From: Streptomyces sp. NBC_01298
Lineage (GTDB): Bacteria; Actinomycetota; Actinomycetes; Streptomycetales; Streptomycetaceae
DNA: 64,000 nucleotides
Direction: 5' to 3'
NCBI RefSeq assembly: GCF_035978755.1
Contig: NZ_CP108414.1
Location: forward strand, 3,286,001 to 3,350,000
This document shows positions 52,512-60,815 of the stretch, one piece after another (the first letter of the stretch is position 1; each line of letters begins with the position of its first letter). A program made the position numbers and the translations under genes. The notes beneath the pieces were generated by a model. That model had not been told where the DNA came from and did no database searches. It saw only the letters and a program-made list of their open reading frames with translations.

Positions 52512-55040
52512 ATGTTCCGTACCGCCCTGCGCAACGTGCTCGCGCACAAGGCCCGCCTGCTGATGACCGTGTTCGCGGTCATGCTCGGGGTCACCTTCGT
52601 CACCGGCAGCCTCGTCTACGGGGACAGCCTGAAGCGGGCCGCCGTCGACCGGGCGAGCGCCGGCTACGACCGCGTCTCCCTCAACGTCGCGCCCAACACC
52701 CTCCCCGGAGCCCCGCCGGCCACCCTCGACGCCCACACCGCGGCCACCCTGGCCGAGGTCCCCGGGGTCGCCGCCGCCGCGGGCCGGGTGAGCGGCTTCG
52801 CCGCCGTCGCCGACCACGAGGGCCGGCTGCTGGGCAGCGCCGATTTCCGCAAGGGCGGCAACTTCGCCCCGGCCAAGGACGGTACGGACCCGGCGTACCG
52901 GTTCACCGCGGGCGCGGGCCCGACCGGCGAGCACGCGATCGCCCTCGACGAGGCGAGCGCCGCCAAGGGCGGCTACCGCGTCGGCGACACCGTGCGCGTC
53001 GGTACGGGCACGGGCGCGGCCTCGTACGCGCTCCAGGGCGTCTTCCGCACCGACGCCTCCAAGCTCTCCCCCGGCGGCAGCCTGCTGCTGTTCTCCGATG
53101 CCGCCGCCCAGAAGCTGTTCCTGCGGCCCGGCCGGTACACGGACATCGAGATCACGGCCGCACCCGGCACCGATGTGGCGCAGCTCCTCCAGCGCGTGGA
53201 ACCTGTGCTGCCCAAGGACACCACCGCCGTCACCGGCGTCCAACTCGCCCGCCTCCAGGCCAACATGGCCTCCAGCGACAGCGACACCATGAGCCAGATC
53301 ATGCTGGGCTTCGCGGCGGTCGCCCTGTTCGTGGCCACCTTCCTCATCTCCAACACCTTCACCATGCTGGTGTCCCGGCGCACCCGGGAGCTGGCCCTGA
53401 TGCGGGCCGTCGGCGCCACCCGCAAGCAGGTGCGCCGCATCCTTCTCACCGAGTCCGTCCTCGTCGGCCTGATCGCCTCCGTGGCCGGCGTCCTGGCCGG
53501 TACCGGGGTCGCGGCCCTGCTCCAGGCACTCTTCTCCGCCGCCGACGGCCCGGCCGCCCCGCTGGCCCTCCTCCCCTCCACCGTGGTCATCGCGCTGGTG
53601 GTCGGCACCGCCCTGCCGGTGATCGCCGCCTGGGTGCCGGTCCGCCGGGCCATGGCCATCCCGCCCGTCGCCGCCCTCGGCGCCGCCGAGCCCGCCGCAC
53701 CCGCACGCGCCGGCTCCCTGCGCACCGGCATCGGAGCCGCGCTGCTGTTCACCGGCGCGGCGACCACCCTGTACGGCGCCCTCACCACCAGCGAGGACGC
53801 CCGGACCGTGATCGGGCTCGGCGCGGCCCTCACCCTGACCGGCGCGATCGCCCTCATCCCGCTCCTGTCCCGGCCGTTCACCGCCCTGCTCCGGCCGCTG
53901 CTGGTCCGGGTGAGCCCGGTGCAGGGCGAACTCGCCGCCCGCAACACCGTGCGCGATCCGCGTCGTACGGGCGCCACGGCCGCGGCGCTCGCCATCGCCA
54001 TCGCACTCGCCTCGGGGCTGTCCGTCCTCGGCGCCTCCGCCACCCAGTACCTCGACGGCGCGACCACCCGCGACATCACCGGCGACTATCTGGTGCGGGC
54101 CCCCTCGGGCGGGCAGCGGATGACCCCTGCCACCGCCGAGCCCCTCAAGAAGCTGGCCGGCGCCACCTACAGCCCGCTCAACCAGTCCACCGAGTACGAG
54201 ATCGGCGGCGTCCCCTCCGTCCTGACCGGCGTCGACCCCGCCGCCATCGGCCGCCTCCTGCGCTACGAGGTGACCGCGGGCTCCCTCGACAGCCTCGCCG
54301 AGGGCAAGATCGCCGTCGCCGACTACAAGGCCCGGGCCAACGGCTGGGAGGTCGGCCGGAGCCTCCCCGTGAAGCGGCTGGACAAGCGGGGCGAGGTCAC
54401 CATCGGCGCGATCTACCACGCGGACCAGCAGAGCAAGGTGCTGCCCAGCATCACCGCGCCCGACTCCCTGGTCGCCCGCTTCGACTCCACCCCGTACACC
54501 GACTCGATCGTCGTGGCCACCGCGGGCGGACCCGGCCGGGCCCAGCTCGCGAGCGTGGTCAAGGCGCTCGGTGACAACCCCGCCCTGTCCGTCCTCGATA
54601 AGGAGGGCGTCCGGGCGGAGGACACCAGCGGCATCGGCGACCAGCTCAGCCTGTTCTACGCCCTGCTCAGCATGGCCCTGGTGATCGCCGCCCTGGGCAT
54701 CGCCAACACCCTCGCGATGTCCGTGCTCGAACGCCGCAAGGAGATCGGCACCCTGCGCGCCCTCGGCCTGGACCGGGCCGGAGTGACCCGGATGATCCGC
54801 ATGGAGGCCCTGCTCGTCGGCGCCCTCGGCGCGGCCGTCGGCACGGCCATGGGCATCTTCACGGGCTGGGCCCTCGGCCACACCCTCCAGGAGAGCGTCG
54901 CCGGATACGCCCTGGTCATCCCCTGGGGACAGCTGGCCCTCGGGGTGCTGCTCGCCCTGGCCGGCGCCCTGCTCGCCTCCCTCTGGCCGGCCCGCCGGGC
55001 CGCCGCCGTCGACATCCCCGCCGCCACGGCCGCCCAGTGA
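52512..55040 (+). CDS. ABC transporter permease, FtsX/MacB type
   Basis: The 842-residue permease has two FtsX-like transmembrane blocks. Helices occur near residues 16-38, at 255-400 (FVATFLISNTFTML, then RELALMRAVGATRKQVR), at 410-500, and at 715-835 (MALVIAALGIANTLAMSVLE, then RKEIGTLRALGLDR), with large extracellular domains between. The duplicated R-x-LALMRAVGA and EIGTLRALG coupling helices contact the ATPase. Typical of actinobacterial exporters of lipids or cationic antibiotics. Substrate unknown. It pairs with the ATPase just upstream. Confidence 0.93.
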   Translation: MFRTALRNVLAHKARLLMTVFAVMLGVTFVTGSLVYGDSLKRAAVDRASAGYDRVSLNVAPNTLPGAPPATLDAHTAATLAEVPGVAAAAGRVSGFAAVADHEGRLLGSADFRKGGNFAPAKDGTDPAYRFTAGAGPTGEHAIALDEASAAKGGYRVGDTVRVGTGTGAASYALQGVFRTDASKLSPGGSLLLFSDAAAQKLFLRPGRYTDIEITAAPGTDVAQLLQRVEPVLPKDTTAVTGVQLARLQANMASSDSDTMSQIMLGFAAVALFVATFLISNTFTMLVSRRTRELALMRAVGATRKQVRRILLTESVLVGLIASVAGVLAGTGVAALLQALFSAADGPAAPLALLPSTVVIALVVGTALPVIAAWVPVRRAMAIPPVAALGAAEPAAPARAGSLRTGIGAALLFTGAATTLYGALTTSEDARTVIGLGAALTLTGAIALIPLLSRPFTALLRPLLVRVSPVQGELAARNTVRDPRRTGATAAALAIAIALASGLSVLGASATQYLDGATTRDITGDYLVRAPSGGQRMTPATAEPLKKLAGATYSPLNQSTEYEIGGVPSVLTGVDPAAIGRLLRYEVTAGSLDSLAEGKIAVADYKARANGWEVGRSLPVKRLDKRGEVTIGAIYHADQQSKVLPSITAPDSLVARFDSTPYTDSIVVATAGGPGRAQLASVVKALGDNPALSVLDKEGVRAEDTSGIGDQLSLFYALLSMALVIAALGIANTLAMSVLERRKEIGTLRALGLDRAGVTRMIRMEALLVGALGAAVGTAMGIFTGWALGHTLQESVAGYALVIPWGQLALGVLLALAGALLASLWPARRAAAVDIPAATAAQ

Positions 55041-55118
55041 CCGATCGCGCCCCCGCCCCCGTGACCCGGATGGGTCAGCGCGGGGGCGGGGCGCGCGACA
55101 CGCGCACAGGATGAAGAC

Positions 55119-56696
55119 ATGCCCACACACGCCCTGCGGGTCGCCGCTGCCGCCGCCGCTGCCGCCGCGCTGCTCGCCACCAGTGCCTGTTCCGACGGCG
55201 GAGGCAAGGAGAAGAGGGGCAAGGACGGCGCCGCTCAGGGCATCGAGAAGCCCAAGTGGGGCGAGTGCGAGGCCCCCACCCCCGCCGAGGGCGTCGGACA
55301 GGTCCCCGGCAAGGACTGGCAGTGCGCCGTCCTCGACGTGCCCCTCGACTACGCCGAGCCGGAAGGGGAGACGATCCCCCTGGCCCTGATCCGGGCCAAG
55401 GCCCGCGACAAGGACAAGCGGATCGGCTCCCTCGTCTTCAACTTCGGCGGCCCCGGCGGCTCCGGCATCAGCACCCTGCCCGGCGCGGCGAAGGACTACG
55501 GCGCCCTGCGCGAGCGGTACGACCTGGTCAGCTTCGACCCGCGCGGGGTCGGCCGGAGCGCGCCCGTGCTGTGCGAGGACGACAAGCAGCTGGACGCGTA
55601 CTACGCCGCCGACTCCAGCCCCACGACGCCGGAGGAGGAGAAGCAGTTCCTCGCCACCTCCAAGAAGTACAAGGAGGCCTGCGAGAAGAGGTCCGGCAAG
55701 GTGCTGCCCCACGTGGGCACCGAGAACGCGGCCCGCGACCTGGACCGGCTCCGCCAGGCCCTCGGCGACGAGAAGCTGTACTACTTCGGCATCTCCTACG
55801 GCACCGAGCTCGGCGGGGTCTACGCCCACCTCTTCCCCAAGAACGTGGGCAGGGCCGTCTTCGACGCCGTGGTCGACCCGACCAACAACTCCGAGCAGGG
55901 CGCCCTCGGCCAGGCCAAGGGCTTCCAGCTCGCGCTCGGCAACTTCGCCCAGGACTGCGTGAACCGCGGCGACTCCTGCCAGCTGCAGGGCAGCACCGCC
56001 AAGGAGATCGAGGCGAACATCATCAAGCTCCAGAAGGAGCTGGCGGTCAAGCCCATCCCCGGCTCCGGCGACCGGCTGCTCACGGATGACGCCGCGACCA
56101 ACGGCATCGCCTTCGCCCTGTACTCCAAAGAGGCCTGGCCCCTGCTGGAACAGGGCCTGGACGAGGCCGAAGGCGGCCAGGGGCAGCTGCTGCTCGCCAT
56201 GTCCGACGCGCTGAACGGCCGGGATCCGAAGGGCACCTACAGCAACATCGGATCGGCCAACACCGCCATCAGCTGTGCCGATTCCAAGGACCGGTACACC
56301 CTCGCCCAGACCAAGGCGAAGCTGCCGGAGTTCCGCGCCGCCTCGCCCGTCTTCGGGGACTTCCTCGGCTGGGCCATGATGAGCTGCACCGACTGGCCCG
56401 TCGCCGGCGCCTGGAACACCCCGGACGTCTCCGCCCCCGGCTCGGCGCCGATCCTGGTGATCGGCAACACCGGTGACCCGGCGACCCCGTACGAGGGCGC
56501 CCGCAAGATGGTCGAGCGGCTCGGCCCCGGCGTCGGCGTGGAGCTGACCTTCAAGGGCGAGGGGCACGGCGCCTACAACAGCGGCGACCCCTGCGTGCAG
56601 CAGGCCGTGAACTCCTACCTGCTCGACGGGAAGGTGCCCGGCGCGGGCACGGTCTGCACGGCGACGAAGTCCCCGACGCCGACCGCACCCGTCTAG
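55119..56696 (+). CDS. Secreted alpha/beta-hydrolase lipoprotein (tripeptidyl aminopeptidase-like)
   Basis: The 525-residue protein has a signal peptide with lipobox LLATSAC (C23), so it is an envelope lipoprotein. The hydrolase fold shows the oxyanion segment FGGPGGSG, nucleophile S226 in FGISYGTELG, and the C-terminal TAP domain with GNTGDPATPYEGA (Asp) and GEGHGAY (His). It resembles Streptomyces tripeptidyl aminopeptidases and SlpD/SlpE. It would trim tripeptides from secreted proteins or peptides. AGGA precedes the ATG. Its own promoter is not obvious. Confidence 0.93.
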   Translation: MPTHALRVAAAAAAAAALLATSACSDGGGKEKRGKDGAAQGIEKPKWGECEAPTPAEGVGQVPGKDWQCAVLDVPLDYAEPEGETIPLALIRAKARDKDKRIGSLVFNFGGPGGSGISTLPGAAKDYGALRERYDLVSFDPRGVGRSAPVLCEDDKQLDAYYAADSSPTTPEEEKQFLATSKKYKEACEKRSGKVLPHVGTENAARDLDRLRQALGDEKLYYFGISYGTELGGVYAHLFPKNVGRAVFDAVVDPTNNSEQGALGQAKGFQLALGNFAQDCVNRGDSCQLQGSTAKEIEANIIKLQKELAVKPIPGSGDRLLTDDAATNGIAFALYSKEAWPLLEQGLDEAEGGQGQLLLAMSDALNGRDPKGTYSNIGSANTAISCADSKDRYTLAQTKAKLPEFRAASPVFGDFLGWAMMSCTDWPVAGAWNTPDVSAPGSAPILVIGNTGDPATPYEGARKMVERLGPGVGVELTFKGEGHGAYNSGDPCVQQAVNSYLLDGKVPGAGTVCTATKSPTPTAPV

Positions 56697-56737
56697 GCCC
56701 GGAACACACGGAACACACGGACGCACCGGAACACGGC

Positions 56738-56777
56738 GAAGGGGCCGTACCTCGCGCGAGCGAGGTACGGCCCCTTC
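56738..56777. terminator. Bidirectional terminator
   Basis: A 17 bp stem (GAAGGGGCCGTACCTCG and its complement) lies between the convergent lipoprotein and moeZ genes, with TTAT after it. Confidence 0.85.
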
Positions 56778-56786
56778 TTATGACTT

Positions 56787-57965
56787 CTAGTAGATCGGCT
56801 TCTCGGGCTCGATCTGGTGGACCCAGCCGATGACGCCGCCGCCGACGTGGACCGCGTCCGCGAAGCCCGCGGACTTCAGGACCGCGAGGACTTCCGCACT
56901 GCGGACACCCGTCTTGCAGTGCAAGACGATGCGCTTGTCCTGCGGCAGGTCCGCCAGGGCGGTGCCCATCAGGAACTCGCCCTTGGGGATCAGCTTCGCG
57001 CCGGGGATCGAGACGATCTCGTACTCGTTGATCTCGCGGACGTCGATGATCTCGATCGGCTCGTCGTTGTCGATCCACTCCTTGAGCTGCTTGGGAGTGA
57101 TCGTCGAGCCGAGCGCGGCCTCCTGGGCCTCCTCCGACACGACGCCGCAGAAGGCCTCGTAGTCGATGAGCTCCGTGACGGTCGCGTTCGGACCGCAGAC
57201 CGCGCAGTCGGGGTCCTTGCGGACCTTGACCTGGCGGTACTGCATCTCCAGGGCGTCGTAGATCATCAGGCGGCCGACCAGCGACTCGCCGACGCCCGTG
57301 AGGACCTTGATGGCCTCGGTGACCTGGATGGACCCGATGGACGCGCAGAGCACGCCCAGCACGCCGCCCTCGGCGCAGCTCGGGACCATGCCCGGCGGGG
57401 GCGGCTCCGGGTAGAGGCAGCGGTAGCACGGGCCGTGCTCGGACCAGAAGACCGAGGCCTGGCCGTCGAAGCGGTAGATCGAACCCCAGACGTACGGCTT
57501 GTTCAGCAGCACGCAGGCGTCGTTCACGAGGTAGCGCGTGGCGAAGTTGTCCGTGCCGTCGACGATGAGGTCGTACTGGCTGAAGATCTCCATCACGTTG
57601 TCGGCTTCGAGCCGCTCTTCGTGAAGGACCACATTCACGTACGGGTTGATGCCCAGCACGCTGTCGCGGGCCGACTCGGCCTTGGAACGGCCGATGTCCG
57701 CCTGGCTGTGGATGATCTGGCGCTGGAGGTTCGACTCGTCGACCTCGTCGAACTCCACGATGCCCAGCGTGCCGACACCGGCCGCGGCCAGGTACATGAG
57801 GGCGGGCGAGCCGAGGCCGCCCGCGCCCACGGCCAGCACCTTGGCGTTCTTCAGGCGCTTCTGGCCGTCCATCCCCACGTCGGGGATGATCAGGTGGCGG
57901 GAGTACCGACGGACCTCGTCAACGGTGAGCTCAGCAGCTGGCTCTACCAGGGGTGGCAGCGACAC
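56787..57965 (-). CDS. moeZ: Adenylyltransferase/sulfurtransferase MoeZ
   Basis: The 392-residue protein has an E1-like MoeB/ThiF domain (VGAGGLGSPALMYLA, the D-ES-N-LQRQ adenylation segment and two CxxC zinc pairs in CYRC and CAVC). A C-terminal rhodanese domain follows, with active-site Cys in VLHCKTGVRSA. MoeZ adenylates and sulfurates ubiquitin-like carriers such as MoaD, ThiS and CysO for Mo cofactor, thiamine and cysteine synthesis, and so could feed the nitrate reductase. The GTG has GGAG five bases upstream. A SigR-type promoter lies 45 bases upstream. Confidence 0.95.
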   Translation of the reverse strand: MSLPPLVEPAAELTVDEVRRYSRHLIIPDVGMDGQKRLKNAKVLAVGAGGLGSPALMYLAAAGVGTLGIVEFDEVDESNLQRQIIHSQADIGRSKAESARDSVLGINPYVNVVLHEERLEADNVMEIFSQYDLIVDGTDNFATRYLVNDACVLLNKPYVWGSIYRFDGQASVFWSEHGPCYRCLYPEPPPPGMVPSCAEGGVLGVLCASIGSIQVTEAIKVLTGVGESLVGRLMIYDALEMQYRQVKVRKDPDCAVCGPNATVTELIDYEAFCGVVSEEAQEAALGSTITPKQLKEWIDNDEPIEIIDVREINEYEIVSIPGAKLIPKGEFLMGTALADLPQDKRIVLHCKTGVRSAEVLAVLKSAGFADAVHVGGGVIGWVHQIEPEKPIY

Positions 57966-58009
57966 GGGGACTCCGTAGATGATTAAGTCTTAACGGTGGT
58001 TCTTCCCGT

Positions 58010-58035
58010 AACACTGCCACGCCCTCCTTCATTCC
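58010..58035 (-). promoter_or_regulatory. SigR-type promoter of moeZ
   Basis: On the minus strand GGAAT (58035-58031), 18 bp, then GTTAC (58012-58008): the SigR consensus with exact spacing. It begins just past the stop codon of the spherulin-like gene. moeZ homologues are SigR targets in Streptomyces, as I recall. Confidence 0.75.
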
Positions 58036-58781
58036 GAGACACCCGGTCCGATCCGCGAGACGATTTCGTCCCAGTACCCGGGCATCGACGCCCAGGGATC
58101 CCGGTCCGCGGCCCCGCGCCGGTCGGTGAACCAGATGGTGCCCGCGCCCTGCCAGCGAGCGATCCGCAGCGCCTCCTCCAGGTGCGTGCGCGGTACCCCG
58201 TGCACTAGGTGGCAGAACGTCTCCGGCGGGTGGTCCGCCGTCCACTCCGCCACCTGCGACCAGCGGTAGTCGGCCCAGTTCCCGGAGAAGGTGACCAGCT
58301 GGTCGGCGGTCTCCGTGTATCCCTCGTAGGGATGGGTGCCGTGTCCGAGGACGATCCGCAGGTCCTCGCCGAGGCCCCGCAGGGTGTCCGCGACCCGGCG
58401 CACGGAGGCCAGTTCCGCCTTCCCCGCCGGGGCGTCGGCGAGGTAGAAGCCGTCGGCTCCGTACCAGTCCCGGAAGCGGTGGGCGTCGGAGATCAGCTCC
58501 CCGAAGGACCGCTCGCCGTCTCGCATGGCGAGATGGCCGAGGACCGCGCCGCCCGCGTGACGGAGCTTCGCGGCGGCCTCCGTGCAGTGCGGGTCGGGCC
58601 GGCCGCCCGGCCCGTCCGTGACGTTGAGGACGGCCCAGTGCAGCGGGGTGCCGGGCCGGGTCAGCTCGGCCCACTCCACCGGGGCCAGCAGCGGATGCGC
58701 GTACCCCGGTACCCCTAAGCCGAGCCGGCCCGCCTCGGTGGCCGCCTGGCCGGTGGCCGGCGGGGTGGTCAGATGCGGCAC
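58029..58781 (-). CDS. Spherulation-specific family 4 (GH135-like) protein
   Basis: The 250-residue TIM-barrel-like protein (PF12138) has the strand GLGVPGYAHPLL, HWAVLNVTDGPG, GHLAMRDG and HRFRDWYGADGFYLADAP. Fungal Sph3, a GH135 enzyme of this family, cleaves galactosaminogalactan. The catalytic DG-(IF)-x-D-E stretch reads DGFYLADAP (110-118), so key acids may be changed and activity is uncertain. No signal peptide is visible, unlike fungal Sph3. The GTG at 58781 has GGAGG four bases upstream and overlaps the epimerase stop by 13 bases, so it is in the same operon. Confidence 0.75.
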   Translation of the reverse strand: MPHLTTPPATGQAATEAGRLGLGVPGYAHPLLAPVEWAELTRPGTPLHWAVLNVTDGPGGRPDPHCTEAAAKLRHAGGAVLGHLAMRDGERSFGELISDAHRFRDWYGADGFYLADAPAGKAELASVRRVADTLRGLGEDLRIVLGHGTHPYEGYTETADQLVTFSGNWADYRWSQVAEWTADHPPETFCHLVHGVPRTHLEEALRIARWQGAGTIWFTDRRGAADRDPWASMPGYWDEIVSRIGPGVSE

Positions 58782-59785
58782 GCCGCCTCCATCCAGATGT
58801 CCGCGAGGGACTCCTCCAGGTTGATCCGCGGCCGCCAGCCGAGCCGGTCGCGGGCGGTACGGACGTCCGCCTGCTGCCAGGCTCCGCACCCGTCCGGGTA
58901 GGGGTACGGGGGCTGGGCCGTCGCGGCGGCGAGCTGCTCGGCCGTGGCCTCGGAGCGCGGGGAGCCGATGGCGGCGAGCCCGGCGGGCCGCCCGGGGTGC
59001 CCGTGCGCCTGCGGGTGCTGGGCGTGCTGCGGTACGTCGATCTCGTGCAGCGAGCCTCCGTACCCGGCGACCCGTGCCAGCACGGCGGCCGCGTCGCGCA
59101 GCCGGACCGCACGGCCGGTGCCGATGTTGACGACGCCCTGGGCCGCCGACAGCGAAGCGGCGTGCACCGCCCGCGCCACGTCCCGTACGTCGACGAAGTC
59201 GCGCTGCACGCCGAGCCCGCTGAGCTTGAGCTCGCCGTCCCCGGACTGCATCGCGCGCCGCATGGCCTCGGCGAGCCGGCCGAGGGGGGATCCGGCGGGG
59301 GTGCCGGGGCCGACGGGCGAGAAGACCCGCAACACGACGGCGTCCAGCCCGGAGCCGAGCACGAGCTCGGTGGCGGCCAGCTTGCTGACTCCGTACGGCC
59401 CTCCCGGTCTGGGGACGGCGTCCTCGGCCGTGGAGGAACCGGGCTGGCTGGGCCCGTACTCGGCCGCGCAGCCGAGCTGGACGAGCCGGGCACCGCAGCC
59501 GCTGCGGCGCAGCGATTCGCAGATCGTGGCCACCGCGACGGTGTTGTGCCGGGTGAGCTCGCGGGCACCGCCCCGGGTGGCTCCGGCGCAGTTGATGACG
59601 ACGCCCGGGTGGACGGCGTCGAGGAACCGGGTGAGCGCGCCGGGGCTGCCGGTGGCGAGGTCGAAGCGGACGTCCGCGTCGTCGCCGCGGCCGAGCGCGG
59701 TGAGCTGGACCGCGGGGTCGGCGAGCAGCCGGTCCGCGACGTAGCGTCCGAGGTATCCGTTGGCTCCGATCAGCAGCACCCTCAT
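58769..59785 (-). CDS. NAD-dependent epimerase/dehydratase
   Basis: The 338-residue extended SDR has the NAD motif GANGYLGRYVAD (8-19), catalytic YGVSK (about 148-152) after a Ser-rich active site, and VINCAGA. The family includes UDP-glucose/GalNAc 4-epimerases and dTDP-sugar dehydratases. Sequence alone does not set the sugar. In an operon with a PelF-like glycosyltransferase and a GH135-like protein it may supply a UDP-hexosamine. It starts at an ATG and lies 118 bases after the membrane gene. Confidence 0.88.
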   Translation of the reverse strand: MRVLLIGANGYLGRYVADRLLADPAVQLTALGRGDDADVRFDLATGSPGALTRFLDAVHPGVVINCAGATRGGARELTRHNTVAVATICESLRRSGCGARLVQLGCAAEYGPSQPGSSTAEDAVPRPGGPYGVSKLAATELVLGSGLDAVVLRVFSPVGPGTPAGSPLGRLAEAMRRAMQSGDGELKLSGLGVQRDFVDVRDVARAVHAASLSAAQGVVNIGTGRAVRLRDAAAVLARVAGYGGSLHEIDVPQHAQHPQAHGHPGRPAGLAAIGSPRSEATAEQLAAATAQPPYPYPDGCGAWQQADVRTARDRLGWRPRINLEESLADIWMEAACRI

Positions 59786-59903
59786 CGCGCGGCCCCTTGG
59801 TTGGTTGGCTGGCCGGTCATGTCCTGTGTCTCCTTGCTGGATGGGTGGATCGGGGGTGGGGGGTAGGGCGCTTCGGTGTCTGCTTCCGAAGGATTCAGGG
59901 GGT

Positions 59904-60815
59904 TCAGGGCCGCTGCGCGTGCGCGGAGGCCCGCGACAGCGCGAGGACGGCGGGTACGAGGACTCCCACCGCGGCGGCGAACGGCGCCGCCGGGACCGGG
60001 AGCAGGGCGAGTACGAGGGCCAGGGCCGCCGCGAGGGCTCCGCGGGGGGCTCCGTGGCCGAGCAGCAACCGGGTCAGGAGGAGCAGCACCGCGAGCGGTA
60101 CGGCCACCGCCAGGGGGGTCCCGGCCAGGGCGGCCGCTCCCGCGGCGGCCGCGGCGTACAGCGCGAGCGTCCCGAGGAGCAGGGGTCTCACCCCGTCGGC
60201 GAAGTCCTCCAGGGCCCGGCTCCCGGCGAGCCGGCTCCGGGCGCGGGCCGCGAAGACGGCGCCGGCCAGGTGTCCGGGGGCGGCGGCCACGGCCAGCGCG
60301 ACGCCGAGCGGAGTGCCGTGCCGGTGCACGGCCCAGCCGAGGGCGGCGGCGGCCAGCAGGTACACGGCGGCGGGGAACCGGCCTCCGGCGGACCGGCCGG
60401 GCCGGCCGAGCGCGGCGACGGTGACGAGCACCGCCAGGGCTCCGGCCCAGGGCACCCCGGCGGCGGCCGCGCCGAGGGCGAGGGCCCCGGGCAGCAGCGC
60501 GTAGCCGAAGCCCCGTACGGCCCTGGCGCGGTCCGGGCTCCCGGCCGGCGGGGCGGGCGGGGCGCCGTCGCGGGGGGTCCGGGCGTAGAGCTCCTCCGCG
60601 AGGGAGAAGACGTCGCGGTGGCGGAACCGGGCGGCGGTGCGGTCGGTGATGCCGTGCGCCTCCAGCCCGGCGGCGATCTCCAGCGGGTCCACGGCGTGTT
60701 CGCAGAGCTCCCGGTGGCGGTGGAGCAGCGCCTTGACGGGATCCCCGCCGGAGCGGGGCCGGCGGGGCGGGGGCGGGTCCGAGGGGGGGACGGCTTCGTC
60801 CAGGGGCACGGTCAC
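59904..60815 (-). CDS. Membrane protein of the glycan operon
   Basis: The 303-residue protein has a polar N-terminus of about 95 residues (VKALLHRHRELCEHAVDP, ITDRTAARFRHRDVFSLAEE) followed by about eight Ala/Leu/Gly-rich transmembrane helices. No family is recognised. The gene overlaps the glycosyltransferase stop by four bases (GTGA), so translation is coupled. It may be the membrane partner that exports or docks the glycan made by the PelF-like enzyme, but this is inference from position. Confidence 0.75.
   Translation of the reverse strand: MTVPLDEAVPPSDPPPPRRPRSGGDPVKALLHRHRELCEHAVDPLEIAAGLEAHGITDRTAARFRHRDVFSLAEELYARTPRDGAPPAPPAGSPDRARAVRGFGYALLPGALALGAAAAGVPWAGALAVLVTVAALGRPGRSAGGRFPAAVYLLAAAALGWAVHRHGTPLGVALAVAAAPGHLAGAVFAARARSRLAGSRALEDFADGVRPLLLGTLALYAAAAAGAAALAGTPLAVAVPLAVLLLLTRLLLGHGAPRGALAAALALVLALLPVPAAPFAAAVGVLVPAVLALSRASAHAQRP

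Noticed and set aside
51720..56726. Long minus-strand open frame opposite the ABC and lipoprotein genes
   Set aside because: The plus strand carries the ABC ATPase, permease and peptidase with clear motifs and ribosome sites. The minus frame is low-complexity.
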